DNA of 64,000 nucleotides from Blepharisma stoltei (taxonomy: Eukaryota > Ciliophora > Heterotrichea > Heterotrichida > Blepharismidae), in assembly GCA_914767885.1 (NCBI GenBank), contig CAJZBQ010000012.1:908501-972500 (forward strand), read 5' to 3'. Below, in pieces: positions 11,490 to 22,572 of this stretch. Under the pieces are notes generated by a model. It was not told the origin of the DNA and ran no database searches. It saw only the letters and a list, made by a program, of their open reading frames with translations. Made by a program: the position numbers and the translations under genes. Numbering within the stretch: position 1 is the stretch's first letter; every line of letters begins with the position of its first letter.

Positions 11490-11830
11490 TCCTTTAGCGC
11501 ATTCCTAGCGGGGAACAGAAATAAAAGTGTGGCGTTGACGGAATTAGACTTCAAGGAGCACCCCTTTTGGAGCAGGTAGGAACCATCCTGATCTAGCTGA
11601 AACAGTCCCTGCTCTTTTCGAAGTAGGCCTTCAGGTTTGGGGATGCCAGCAAAAGAGGGAAGCTTTTTTTTTTCCCAGAAGGTTTCCTGCCCTGCCAGAT
11701 GGGCTAGACAGGTTTTGCCTGCCATATTACTGAAGTATAAAGTTTGTTTCTCTGAGTCCATGCATCAATGCTTGATTAGAACTGTCCTCATTTAGGTGAC
11801 CTTTTTTCAGGTTGCAATATCATAAGATTT
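11490..11830. mobile_element. GC-rich element family E, copy 1
   Basis: A block much richer in G/C than its AT-rich surroundings. The segment from GTAGGAACCATCCTGATC to CTAGACAGGTTTTGCCTGCC is clearly homologous to 46310-46450 (ATAGGACCCATCCTGATG ... CTAGACAGG-TTTGCC). Two separated copies with conserved internal order argue for a dispersed element. No convincing protein is encoded, although short frames stay open because of composition. Ends and target duplications are not resolved. Confidence 0.6.
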
Positions 11831-12395
11831 GAGCATGAACAAAGAAATTAATCTCTTTAGGTGATCAAAATGCATTTTCAAGAATTCTTTTACTTTTGAA
11901 TGATTTTTCGTTTATAAATTCTGATATCTCTCAATAATCGCTAACAATCACATTGCAAATTTCATGACAAAATGTTTTCTTTCGATTTTACTTAAAAACA
12001 TCTTATGATCTCTGCAAGAGAAAAGCCTTATGGTGCATTTCTAAAGGCTATGCTAAAAGATTTATACAATCAAGTATTATTTCATCACAAATGAATTGCC
12101 AAATTTGAAAAGAAAATGAAGAAAAAACAGAACAAATAGCGATTAAGAAGTATTTTAGAGAATTTCAATACAATTTTTAGGAAGAGCCATTATCAAGCTT
12201 TAATTTGATATTAATTGATGAATGAAGCCCTTGAGCTTCCAAAATTATAATTAATATAAAACTTTATAATTAGCAGATTTCCAATAGAAACCAGCTTTTA
12301 GTTTACAGATAACAAAAGAAAAGTATAGTCTAGGTTTTAGATTAAATAAAATGCATATAGTAAAATTTTAGCATTTATGATTCTTCTATAATTAA
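11828..12395. repeat. Repeated upstream unit of the membrane-protein array
   Basis: The sequence from GAGCATGAACAAAGAAATTA through GCGATTAAGAAGTATTTTAG to TTCTTCTATAATTAA recurs, diverged, before the gene at 13826 (from about 13268). Its 3' half also recurs before the gene at 14871 (from about 14540). The last 80 nt, next to the start codon, are the best conserved, as expected for a promoter. Confidence 0.65.
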
Positions 12396-12968
12396 ATGTC
12401 AGGTGATGAAAGCTTTGCTAAAAAACTTCAGGAAATAGAGTTAGCTAATTATTGGAATCACGATCAAAAAGGAAATGAAAAAATAAAGCAGCCAATACCT
12501 CCAAAAATATATAAAAAGAACGATAAACATAAACCTGCTCAGGCTAATAATCAGGTTCCAGCTCCTGCTGCAATTAGCAAAGAGCTCCTTACAATTAAAA
12601 AGTTTGGAGATTGAAATTTTAGATTTAATATCGTTGATGGTTTATTAGTGTTCTTTTATGGGATAGGTGGCTTACTTATAATGTTCTCATTGTTAGCTAT
12701 GCCAATCTTTTTTTGCTTCGTCATTCGCAGATATTCTTTACTTTTCCTTACTTTTCAGCTGATTTATGTTTTGGTAGCTATGATTTGTTGAACTACTTTT
12801 GCAGCTGTTCTTAGATATAATATAGCTTTTGCAATTGCAGCATGCATCATTATTGGATTGGAGCTCTTATATTGAATATTTCTTTGAAAATATGCCATGC
12901 TTCTGTCAACTTTGAATTCATCCGAGCGAGCTAAATTATTGAAATATATTGAGGATAGTAAAAACTAA
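12396..12968 (+). CDS. Four-helix membrane protein with MIU-like N-terminus (family member 2)
   Basis: A 190-aa frame with TGA as Trp at the start of the hydrophobic part (FGDWNFRF) and at four later sites. The N-terminal MSGDESFAKKLQEIE matches the MIU-like pattern seen in the other copies. A Pro/Lys-rich linker and four hydrophobic helices follow (about residues 78-100, 103-125, 130-150 and 153-172). The tail SSERAKLLKYIEDSK resembles the ESERKEILAIM tail of member 1. Its start is placed at 12396 because the conserved upstream block ends exactly there in all three array copies. It heads a direct array of three. Confidence 0.8.
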
Positions 12969-13825
12969 GAAATCAGAAGGAAAAAATAGAGTTTAATTAT
13001 AAGCATATTTCTATTAATTGTATAATTATTTCATTGATTTTTTTGTAGATATTTTTTCAATAAAAACAGTCAATTTCTAAAAAGATTCGTTCTGATATGA
13101 TAATCACAAGGAAATTTTATTTAAAAAATTTTAAATATGCAGAAATTGTTTTATTAGGATAGAAAATGTTCATAATTTAAAGATATAAGATTAAGCTTTC
13201 GATTGGCTATTTTAAATTGCATAGCTAAAGTTTAAAAAGAAATAGTATAACAAGGGTAGACGATTTTGAGCATGAACAAAGAAATTAATCTCTTTATGGG
13301 ATCAATTTGCTTCTTTAAGAATTCTTTTTCCTTTAATTGATTTTTCGTTAATAAATTCTAATATCGCTAATTACTAACAATCACATTGCAAAATTTATGA
13401 TAAAATACTTTCTTTTAATTTTTATTTTAAACACATCTTAGTATCCATGCAAGAGAAAAGCCTTATGGTGCCTTTATAAATGGTATGTTAAGAGATTTAT
13501 ACGATTAAGGATTATTTCACCACAGGATGTATTGCAAAAATGAAGAAAAAATAGGACAAATAGCGATTAAGAAGTATTTTAGAGAATTTCAATACAATTT
13601 TAGGCAAAGCAATTATCAATCTCTAATTTAATATCAATTGATGAATGAAGTCCCTGAGCTTCCAAAGTTATAATATACTAATTTTATAACTTTATAATTA
13701 ACAGATTATCAATAAAAATCAGCTTTTAGTTGTCAGATAACAAAAGAAAAGTCTAGTCTAGGCTTTAGATTAAATAAAATGCATATATAAGTAAATTTTA
13801 TCATTTATGATTCTTCTATAATTAA
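12969..13825. other. Spacer of the membrane-protein array
   Basis: It contains a short copy of the 310-nt spacer repeat (about 13065-13215) and then the repeated upstream unit of the next gene. No coding frame is seen. Confidence 0.45.
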
Positions 13826-14438
13826 ATGTCAGGTGATGAAAGCTTTGCTAAAAGACTTCAGGATATAGAGTGAGGTCATATTGTTGATCTTCCTCAAAAA
13901 GGAAATGAAGAGATAAAGCAGCCAGCACCTCTAGAAATTAATGAAAAGAACGATAAGCCTGAACCTGCTCAGACAAATAATCATGCTACAGCTCCTGCTG
14001 AAATTAGCGAAGATCTCCTTACAATTAAAAAGTTTGGAGATTGAAATTTCAGATTTTCTATCGTTGATGGCATATTAGTGCTCTTTTATGGCGTAGGCGG
14101 TTTATTTATACTTTTCTCATTGGCAGTTTTGCCAATCTTTTTCGCTAGCTGCCGTGCTCGTCTATCGCAAGTTTTATTGAATTTTAGTTCTTTTGCAGCT
14201 ATTTTATGTTTCGGGAACTCTAATTCTGAGAATTATTTTGGCAATTATTATAAAAGATAATACAGGTTTTACAGTTATAATATGCGTCATAATTGGATTG
14301 GATCTCTTATATTTATGATTTCTTTTAAAATATATCAAGCTTATAGCGACTTTGGATTCATCCGGGCGAGCTGAGTTATTGAAATATATTAAGGATAGTA
14401 AAAAGACTAAGAAATCAGAAGAAAAAAATAAAGTTTAA
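13826..14438 (+). pseudogene. Four-helix membrane protein, frameshifted copy (family member 3)
   Basis: The copy begins MSGDESFAKRLQDIEWGHIV and is collinear with its neighbours. Around 14145-14165 the sequence GCTGCCGTGCTCGTC replaces the TGCTGCTTC of member 4 and leaves a +1 shift (total length 613 nt, not a multiple of three). Downstream the correct frame resumes (YRKFYWILVLLQL...) and is intact to the stop. No 15-16 nt GT...AG intron or TA-bounded block explains the extra base, so I call it a recent pseudogene. A sequencing error is the alternative. Confidence 0.65.
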
Positions 14439-14870
14439 TTATAAGCATAATCAATTAATTGTATATATTCAATATTATGCTAGCCAGTGATAGATTGCTA
14501 TAAGTTTATGAGACCCAAATCTTGTGAGTGTATGATGATTTATACAATTAAGGATTATTTCACCACAGGATGTTTTGCCAAAATGAAGAAAAAACAGGAC
14601 AAATAGCGATTAAGAAGCATTTTAGAGAATTTCAATGCAATTTATAGGCAGAGCGATTATCAAGCTTTAATATAATACCAATTGATGAATGAAGTCCCTG
14701 AGCTTCCAAAATTATAATATAATAATTTATAAAACTTTATAATTAGCAGATTTCCAATAAAAATCAGCTTTTAGTTGTCAGATAACAAAAGAAAAGTTTA
14801 TCTATGTGTTATATTAAATAAAATTCATAAATAAGTACATTTTTATCATTTATGATTCTTCTATAATTAA
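14439..14870. other. Spacer of the membrane-protein array
   Basis: It contains the 3' part of the repeated upstream unit. No gene or inverted repeat is seen. Confidence 0.4.
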
Positions 14871-15473
14871 ATGTCAGGTGATGAAAGCTTTGCTAAAAGA
14901 CTTCAGGATATAGAGTTAGCTAATTATTGGAATCATGATCAAAAAGTAAATGAAGAGATAAAACAGCCAATGCCTCTAGAAATTAATGAAAACAACGATA
15001 AATCTGAACCTGCTCAGGCAAATAATGAAGTTCCAGCTCCTGCTGAAATTGATGAAGAACTTCTTAAAATTAAAACGTTTGGAGACTGAAATTTCAGATT
15101 TAATATCACTGATGGGATATTCGTGTTCATGTATGGTGTAGGCGGTTTATTTATACTTTACCTATTGATAGTTTTGCCAATCATTTGATGCTGCTTCTAT
15201 CGCAGATTTTATTGAATTTTACCTTTTTTACAGCAATTTTATGTTTTGGGAACTATAATTCTGAGAGCTGTTTTGGTAGTTATTATAAAGGATAACACAG
15301 CTTTTGTAATTATAGAATGCATCATAATTGGATTGGATTTCTTATATTTCTGATTTCTTTTAAAATATATGATGCTTCTGCCTAAGTTGGATTCATCCGA
15401 GAGAGCTGAGTTATTGAAATATATTAAGGATAGTAAAAAGACTAAGAAATCAGAAGAAAAAAATAAAGTTTAA
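14871..15473 (+). CDS. Four-helix membrane protein with MIU-like N-terminus (family member 4)
   Basis: A 200-aa frame, intact when TGA is read as Trp. It starts MSGDESFAKRLQDIE, has an acidic Pro-rich linker (EPAQANNEVPAPAEIDEE), four hydrophobic helices and a Lys-rich tail (KDSKKTKKSEEKNKV). It is closest to the frameshifted copy at 13826, so those two are the younger duplicates. The upstream 80 nt are conserved with the other copies. Function is unknown; only an MIU-like helix plus a membrane domain can be claimed. Confidence 0.8.
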
Positions 15474-16394
15474 TTATAAGCATAATTCTATTAATTGTGT
15501 ATATTCATTATTATGCTAGCTAGTGATAGATTGCTATAAGTATCTGAGACTTAAACTTCATGAGTGCATGACGATTTATAAAAATAATTTAATTGGAGTA
15601 TAAGTAAGTTTAGATATTTGAGGGAAATAATTTGAAACTTTCGAATTCCTTCTGGTAAAAAGCTTAATTTTAAGGAAAGAGATTTATCTGAATTTTAACT
15701 GAAAGCTCATCTGAATTCATATGAGAGAAAACCTCTATATAAAAAGGTTTACGAGTACAAGAAATATCGCAAAAAAAATTTTTATAGAAAGGAGCATGGA
15801 AAAATAAAAAGTAGCTTTTTTTCTATTTTAAAAAGATTTTATATAAAATTGCTTCAATATCAATTTTTAACAGTTAATTTTTCTGATTTCAATAGGCTAT
15901 CCTGCATATATACACTACTATTTAATAAGTGCAATAAAATTCATCGCCACCAAATAGCCAAAAATTTTTGATTGGCTTTAAGCTATAAATTACTAAAAAT
16001 ATTTTTGCTAATCGGCCTCAGCTGGCTTACCATTTTCTTGGAAAGTTATATATGAATTAGGTTAACCAAAATATGTTCTTTATTGGTTTGTTCACTATTG
16101 ATTACATATTATAATTTCAAATCTCCAATTTAAAAGAAAAGACCCTTTAAAAGGTGAAGCCATGCTTTTTTATATCATTAAATACTTTCTATGATAAACC
16201 TTTACCTTTTGCCATATCCATTTCTAAAATGAAAATTGCAACATTATAAAAGCACGAAATTAAGTGACCAAAATTTCTTCAGTATTTTAGCCTCAAATTC
16301 ATTTTGGTCTTCTTTTATATCAACAAACTTCCTTAATTTAATTTTATTTGAAATCTAAACACTATTAAAAAGATATAAATGAAATATATATTAA
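15474..16394. other. AT-rich intergenic region
   Basis: The first 100 nt resemble the 3' flank of the preceding array gene (GCTAGCTAGTGATAGATTGC against GCTAGCCAGTGATAGATTGC at 14478). The rest shows no coding frame or repeat that I can support. Confidence 0.35.
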
Positions 16395-17449
16395 TTAATT
16401 GCAAAACCCTACCACTTCACTGCATTTATAACATCTATGCACTCTTTTCCCAAGTCATGATGGTTCTGTAGCACAGCATGCAAAAATACTGCTAAAAAAT
16501 GTTAAAAATGGCCTTGGGATATCTTTTTTGCTATCAAACTCAATATTTGTATGTACATCCATTTGGCAGTTCTCACAATAAGCAGTGCAAGGCTTTGTTC
16601 CTATCCTTTTTTCCATTTTCCTATCTTTTCCATTTAAAATTTCCATATTTTTCTTATTTATCTAGCAAAGCATAAAATCCTCATTGTTTTTTCTTTATTT
16701 TCTTCTGTAGTAAATGGATTATATGTAGACACTGTAATTGGAAGATTTTCCGTCTCAATTTCTTTAGAGTCTGGCTCCATATATAGAACTGAATCAGCGT
16801 CACTTGCATGTCTACAATGGGATGTGTTTTTAATCTCCTTAAAGGAGGCTTCATTTGTTAGCACAGAGACTTGTTTTTGTTTTTTGTAGTTTTCTTTCCC
16901 ATAAAACATTTTGTGGATACTTGAAAAACTCTTATTGAGTCCAAGACCATTTTTGCTGTATTTATCAAGCAAAAGTAAAGCCGGGTTCAATACAGTTGGA
17001 GGCTGGGAAAGGCCTCTTTGATGCTTTTTTGAGCTTCTAATGTCATAATTTACCGAGTCTGGGAAAATACTTTTGAGTGAAAAGCCTATAGTATTTATTT
17101 CTATTGAGAAAGAATAGATTTAGATGATTTTTTAAAAACAGCGAATAGGCAAATATTATTAAAAAGGATACATATAATATGATTTTTATTAAAAAAATTA
17201 ATAAAAAATAGATAATTAGTATAAAAGGGATAAACTGTGATGGCTGTCAAAGCTATTATTTTCACTTATCTGCATATCTGCAATTGATGGAGTATGCTGG
17301 TATCGAGTCTCTGAAATTTTTGATGTATGGGTTCCACAGCGTGCATCTGGGAAAATATTGCTTTGGTTTGACCTTTGGGAGTTAGTAGACGCATTTGAAT
17401 ATCGTCTTGATAATTCAGTTTGATTTTTGGGTGGTGTTATGAAGTTCAT
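16395..17449 (-). CDS. LITAF-domain protein 1
   Basis: After removal of IESs at 16655-16695 and 17102-17230 the gene reads 294 aa in one frame. The N-terminal 220 residues are Ser/Asn-rich and low in order (PPKNQTELSRRYSNASTNSQ). The last 70 residues form a LITAF (SIMPLE) domain: CTAYCENC, then the hydrophobic membrane-inserting helix FLTFFSSIFACC, then HRCYKCSEVVG. The two CxxC halves would bind zinc next to a membrane, as in LITAF proteins of late endosomes. The Trp after EPS is a TGA. A paralogue lies at 22573-23493. I chose the Met at 17449, the first of the open frame, with AT-rich spacer upstream. Confidence 0.8.
16655..16695. mobile_element. 41-nt IES in LITAF gene 1
   Basis: It is TA-bounded (left TTCT-TA, right TTCTT-TA on the plus strand). 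It removes the stop after ...LCFAR and joins EEN to KKNMEILNG in frame ahead of the zinc motif. No GT...AG intron is available here. The other frames contain stops, so an excision of about this size is required. Confidence 0.6.
17102..17230. mobile_element. 129-nt IES in LITAF gene 1
   Basis: A TA-bounded, strongly AT-rich block with stops in all relevant frames. Removing 129 nt joins SHHSL to EINTIGFSLKSIF in frame. Neighbouring TAs would also keep the frame, so boundaries are uncertain by a few bases. Confidence 0.55.
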
Positions 17450-17789
17450 TTTCCGTTAAAAAATTATATCATGATTTAGAAATGTCATTCGAGAGACAAA
17501 TTCCTACCAAAAAAACATTAGATATTATCTAAAAAATTACAAGGAGTAGTTTTATTAGTTAGACTACTAGCAGAAATTTATTCCTTCATTTTATATTTAA
17601 TTAAAAACTCATTTAGCATTATAATTAGCTTATTTTAATCTAGCAGTAGACCTGTTTTTCTTATCTAATTATATCTGTGCTTTATATTATTTTAAAATTT
17701 ATTAATTTAATATAATTTTTATATCTTTATCATAATAAACCCACAATGCAGTTTACCCTAGCTTAAATTATAACAAATAAAAATTCTTT
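17450..17789. other. Divergent promoter region
   Basis: 340 nt between two genes pointing away from each other; AT-rich and without a frame. It must hold both promoters, but I see no motif to single out. Confidence 0.4.
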
Positions 17790-19869
17790 ATGGCAGACTT
17801 GAATATTAAGATGGCAGTTATGGTCTCTAAATCAGAGCTTCTCAACCTTTACGTTCAGAAATGTGAAGAATCAAATGAGCCGCGAAATCTTTCTCTTTAC
17901 AAATACCTTGAAGAGCAAGCAATCCAGCAAGAAGCAGAGCGAGAAAGAGCAGAGCAAGAAGACTACACGATTGAAGAAGGAAACCATTTTGATTTAATGT
18001 TCAGAGGCAATGATAAACTGAATTTTTCAAGCAGAATCACTGATTCAAATCTTTATCCGCTTGTGGGAGCTTTAGTGGACCATGCAATCTTAATACAGCA
18101 CATTGATTTGAGATTTAATTTATATTTTTTATAATTTTATAGGAAAAAAATTAAAAATTAAATTTGAGCTTATTTTGATAAAAATAAGGATTTTTTGTAG
18201 AAAATTAATAAGGTTAATTAAATATTTTAGAATAATATCAGATGCTGGAGCCATTATTTTAGGTAATTTATTGAAGCCTGCAATAAATCTGCAAACTTTA
18301 TATTTACAAAGCAATAACATTGGCGAAGAAGGGGCAAGAAAGCTTGGAGAATGCTTAGAAAATCATGAAAGGCTACTTTATCTCAATCTTAATGGAAACC
18401 AAATAGGCACTCCAGGTGCAAACGCTTTAGTTCAGCTTTTATTCACATGTCCTGCTATCGTTGAGCTTGATATAGGAAACAATTATATAGACCATTATGG
18501 AATAATTGCTATTACAACTGCCCTTAACAGAGCAAGATTAGCTTTAGAAGTCTTATACTGAATGATATTAGTTATTTTTTTTATAATAGAGCATTAAATT
18601 GATAGTTGTTTAATCATTATAAATAGTCATAAATTTAGAAAATCCAAGACTAAATTCTATAATGCAAGAAACTGCGGTACATTTCGGCCAAATGTTAAGT
18701 ATCAATCAGACCTTGCAAAAACTGTCTTTAAAAAAATTTAAATTGAGATGTGATGGAATTTATACGATTTCTAACCATTTGATGGAGAACTCAACATTAA
18801 AAGTACTTGATTTGTCATGCAACGAAATTTCATCAGACGGGGCAGAATATTTATCAAGGTATTTGAAGGCACAGTATTGTGGGTTAGAAAGCTTGATTTT
18901 AGGTGTCAATAAAATCGTATATATTTTTGGCTAAATGGTAATATTTTTTTATAGAAATATAATATAAGCTAAAATTAGTCTAAAACATATAGATTTAGGT
19001 GCAAAATCCATCGCGCAAGCCTTAGCTGTCAACATTAACTTAAATTCATAAGACTATAAGAGAAGCTCCTTGTAAGCATATCTGGGTAGGACGTATTCAC
19101 CTCGTATCACTCCACCGCTTGCTTGCTTGCAAGCTCGAGCACAGCCTCTTACTGTGCTGCCCCTTACAAACGAAGCTTTGCACTCTTGACTCGTGAGTCA
19201 GAGGCTCTGGGTTACCATGCAGTACATCGGTTTGGCTTCCGGATAATTCGACAACGATTTTTCTTATCGCCTCTCGGCCAGATCGAAACCCGTAGCTCAG
19301 AACATAACGCCTTGTATCGGCTGGGAAGCTTTCCCGATTGATCAGGAGGAACGCTACTGGTGCTGCTGCAGGGAGATCCCATTCCAACTCTGAGCCTCAT
19401 CTTCTCCTAGGCGAAACCTTGACATGGATGTGAGCTGCGATCTGTTTAATCCAATATATTGCTCCACTAAACCTGGTCGGATACTCATTACCGAATGGCA
19501 TCCTCCCTTCCACAAGATCCCTTGGTTCCTCAGCTATAGTTGTTAAGATGGTGGGCTGATTAGCCACGCCATTTTAATTTATATGCCTTAGCAGTTAATC
19601 AAAGCTTAATTCACATTGATTTAACTCGAAATAGCATTGGAGACGAAGGACTTTCAAGGTTGGCTGAAGCCTTATTCCACAATCAAAAACTATTATCTTT
19701 CAAACTCTATGGTAACCACTTTGACCAGCAGTCCTTAAAGCTTTTTTACAGACTTTTCCAGACTCCTCGAGACAACGAATGGTATCCAGATTTCACGACT
19801 TACTATGTAGATGAGCAGGTACAAATGGCTTATATTGAGACTGAAGTGCCCTATGATATTTATGTCTAA
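17790..19869 (+). CDS. Leucine-rich repeat protein (RI type)
   Basis: Three short IESs and one 566-nt GC-rich element must be removed to read the gene; all four removals keep one frame (total 1266 coding nt, 421 aa). A charged, Glu-rich N-terminus of about 90 residues is followed by RI-type repeats of the form LxLxxNxIGxxGAxxL (LYLQSNNIGEEGARKLGECL, LNLNGNQIGTPGANALVQLL, LDLSCNEISSDGAEYLSRYL, IDLTRNSIGDEGLSRLAEAL). The end, NEWYPDFTTYYVDEQVQMAYIE, is repeat-free. Such proteins are usually protein-binding scaffolds; several are axonemal in ciliates, but location is not shown here. The start is the first Met of the frame. Confidence 0.85.
18121..18232. mobile_element. 112-nt IES in LRR gene
   Basis: TA-bounded and AT-rich. 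Removal gives IDLRFNLISDAGAIIL, which restores the spacing of the RI-type consensus (N-x-I-x-x-x-G-A). Confidence 0.8.
18554..18629. mobile_element. 76-nt IES in LRR gene
   Basis: TA-bounded. Removal joins LEVL to NLENPRLNSIMQET in frame (TTA codon split at its TA). Confidence 0.8.
18910..18969. mobile_element. 60-nt IES in LRR gene
   Basis: TA-bounded. Removal joins LGVNK to ISLKHIDLGAKSIAQAL in frame. Confidence 0.75.
19023..19588. mobile_element. GC-rich element family C inside the LRR gene
   Basis: A 566-nt insertion, far richer in G/C than the gene around it. It is flanked by related copies of GCCTTAGC-GT-AA (ALAVN in both flanks). Joining the two copies at the TA of the TTA codon keeps the LRR frame (AQALAVNQSLIHIDL). 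Read on the minus strand, it begins AAAATGGCGTGGCTAATCAGCC, sharing the ATGGCG plus hairpin start with families A, B and D. No intact protein is encoded. The flanking repeat could be a diverged target-site duplication or just two neighbouring LRRs. Confidence 0.65.
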
Positions 19870-19923
19870 TAACCTAAAATTAGCTATAGTGAAAGTTTTA
19901 TATAGGATTCTATAAAAGTTAAA

Positions 19924-21442
19924 ATGGATCTTTTTGCTATTCCAGAGATTGAGGGATTTTTTCATGTGCTAGAGAGTCGATATGTGGCTATTCGGCCTTG
20001 TGCAGGATTGTCATTGACTGGCATTACTATTGTAAGCTTGATGGAAAAGTTAATTTGGCTGCAAAAGCTTAATTGCCATGGGCTGATTTTTTTGGAGTCA
20101 TTGTAATATACTGATTTAGTATTAAATGATTAAGGAAATGATATGGTAATCGGTGAATTTAAAGAAAATAGAGACACTACCATGACGAATTATAATAAAA
20201 TAATATTATATAGAATAATTATGCAGCATCCAGAAAATAAAGCAAACTACAAGCCAAAGCTTCCCTATAATTTCAGATTGAATAAAGAAAATAGGATTAA
20301 AAAATGCTAGTCTAGAAGAATTCCAAGGAACAATTGTAAGCACTGAATTTCTTACCGAAATAAATGACTTATGTACAAATTTTGGGCTTGAAGCCACCCA
20401 AACAATAAAAGAAAACAATATTGATTTTTTATACTTATCTAAAGAACTGAATATTACTATATGGGTTTATGATGTAAAATCTCATTTTGAAATAAAAAAC
20501 AATCCCTTCAATAATCCAATTTTACTAACTCTTATGCAAATAGAAAAACCAGACGGCTTAGAAGTGTCAATTTTGTACCATGAAAGTCAAGGCCTTGATA
20601 CTAGCCCTCAAACAATTGAGCTGCCTTATGCTATGCCTATAGAAGATGGAAAAGGAGACCAATCCAATTTAATTGACAATAATGGCAACTCACAAGTGCT
20701 TAAAAGCTTTATCAAAAAAATTATTTCCTATATGCAGGATAATGCTATGATCAGTGAAGAGTCTTGTGAAAGGATTAATAGAGAGCTTCAAATGCTAAAA
20801 ACTTGTAAGAAGTGAAAATGGGAATTTGAGGATGATTTAAAAAAGCTGATTGAAAAATCAATAAAAAACCCCGAAATATCTCAGAAAATAATTCAAAATG
20901 AGCCAGAAAAAGCATTAAATGAACTTCCAAAAGCTGATTTTATCGATTCAGTAGAAAAAGTCCCCAAAAAAGATATTGAAATAGAGCCAGAAAGAAATAA
21001 AAATAGAACAGGAGTGAAAAATAAGGAATTTGTTGAGCCAGCCAAAAAAGAGATTCCAAAAAGCAATATTAATAAGCCTGAAGTAGAAAAAGTCCCAGAA
21101 ATCCCAAAGAAAAAAGATGTCGAAAGAAAGCCAGAAAACACAGAAATAAGAAATCGTGAATTTGTTGAGCCAATCAGAAATGAAAAACCTAATTATGAAT
21201 ACAAAAATTTTGTACAGCTTGCAGAGCCTGCAATAAACCAGCAAGTAGCTCGAAAAAGTGCAATATGCTCATTTTGTCAAGTTGAGTCTGCCCTTAATGC
21301 TATATCATTGGTTTGCAACTGCGAACTTTGCATTAGTTGTTTGAGATGTGGCGCAAGCTATTCCAGGTGTCCAAGCTGCCAGCGAGAGTTATCTGATAGT
21401 GAACTTGACTCTATATTTGCTTTTATCATTAGCATTTCCTAA
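19924..21442 (+). CDS. RING-finger protein, possibly with an OTU-like middle
   Basis: The C-terminal part (about 20250-21442) is one frame with TGA as Trp at 20275 and 20815. It has a globular middle (IVSTEFLTEINDLCTNFGLEA ... LNITIWVYDV ... VSILYHESQ), a long Lys/Glu/Pro-rich low-complexity stretch, and a terminal RING: CSFCQ, then CNCELCISCLRCG, then RCPSC. The middle resembles the end of OTU folds, but the expected catalytic His is not evident. An N-terminal frame starts with a good Met at 19924 (MDLFAIPEIEGFF), and 20107-20240 must hide an intron and/or IES that I could not resolve. A RING of this kind suggests an E3 ubiquitin ligase. It follows the LRR gene by 54 bp. Confidence 0.7.
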
Positions 21443-21566
21443 TTATCTCGCTATTTCAATAAATATGAAAAAAATCCAATTATTTTTATTAACAGTCTTA
21501 AAATGGTTTAAATAAATTTAACGGCTACAGCTTTTTTAATAAAATTTTTAAAAATTACTATAAAAG

Positions 21567-22509
21567 TAACGATGATCCCCCCCCCTCAATCTTCATGTCT
21601 ACTGCAACAAAAATTTTTCGAAATAATCTTCATGCCTACTTGCAACACGACATTTTTATAAAAAAAATTAATGAATTTTTCTCTAGGTGAGTTTCTCAAA
21701 AAAACCATAAAACAGCACTACTGTAGGTGTGTCAATGACCTTCTCATCGAGATTTGGACGGCTATGCCATCGCTCGCCATTTTATTAAATTTATCTAGCT
21801 AAAAAGTACGGAAAAAATTTAAGATGCATCGAAAATTTTTTGCAAGAGGATTAGGATTAAGATTATTACAGACAGGCGCTAGCCAAATTGGTGACGCAGT
21901 CATTGAAGTCCTTCCGTACGGAAGGTTCTACTACTTTTCGACTCCAGCACAGAGGATCTATCCTCTTACGAGTGCCCTTCCGGTGCCTTCTGTCTCCTCC
22001 TTGCCTTGGGAGTTCAGTCTTGAGTGGGCGGCTTATGGATTTCTGCGGCTCTGCAACAGGCGATTGGAGTAGCTTGATTCCAAGGATCAGCTCTTGGGGT
22101 CTATTGGGTGTGTTAAAGTGCCTTTCTTCGACAGCTACAGGAAAAAGACTGTTCCCCTGTGGCCTGGGCTGAAACCCCCAGTTTCTCGTTAGAGTAATAC
22201 CCATGGTCCCTCGGATCCAAGGACGTTGTTGAGCACCTCCATTTCCAGCCACAGGAAAGCAGCCAAAACCTACCCGGATACACACTTCTTGAGCCTGCGT
22301 CTGATTCTCGGCTCGGAGTCCGTCCCAGTTCGCTATAGCCATAAGGTCTGGACTGCTGCGCCAAGAGGGCAGGCTGACACGTGTCGCCATTTTAATGTAT
22401 ATAATTTGTTGCAAGAGACATGAAAATTATTATTTTTTTATATAAAATTTTATATTAAAAAATTGCATTTTTGTTGCAATAGACATGAAGATTGAGGGGG
22501 GGTCATCAT
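21567..22509. mobile_element. MITE-4, split by a GC-rich insertion
   Basis: The ends are long inverted repeats: left TA-ACGATGATCCCC... then CTCAATCTTCATGTCTACTG and CAACAAAAA; right TTTTTGTTGCAATAGACATG then AAGATTGAGGGGGGG and TCATCATTA. An internal second pair (GCAACACGACATTTTTATAAA / TTGTTGCAAGAGACATG) suggests a compound element. The whole lies between two genes. The centre is occupied by family D (next entry). Confidence 0.8.
21730..22400. mobile_element. GC-rich element family D nested in MITE-4
   Basis: About 670 nt of GC-rich sequence starts and ends abruptly within the AT-rich MITE. Read on the minus strand it begins TAAAATGGCGACACGTGTC, and its other side carries CGCTCGCCATTTTATT, so the ATGGCG motif occurs inverted at both ends. 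Long frames are open on both strands at once, which reflects composition rather than coding. No relation to known protein was recognised. Confidence 0.6.
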
Positions 22510-22572
22510 TAATTATAAGAATTTCATATAAAGCTATTTTATACAGTAAATTACATTTAACAATCCAAATCA

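Noticed and set aside
11486-11761. 91-codon minus-strand frame
   Set aside because: It lies within GC-rich family E. The second copy does not keep the frame, so it is compositional.
13826-14438. Extra base in membrane-protein copy 3 explained as intron or IES
   Set aside because: There is no GT...AG of 15-16 nt and no TA-bounded block of suitable length near 14150. A +1 difference against the neighbouring copy is simplest as a frameshift.
19097-19400. Overlapping open frames on both strands in the insertion within the LRR gene
   Set aside because: Same reasoning as for the other GC-rich elements. The host gene's repeats continue on either side.
21866-22414. Long open frames on both strands of the GC-rich block in MITE-4 (up to 182 codons)
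   Set aside because: They are open at the same place on both strands and have no domain or natural composition. This is expected where AT-rich stops are rare. They lie inside an inserted element.
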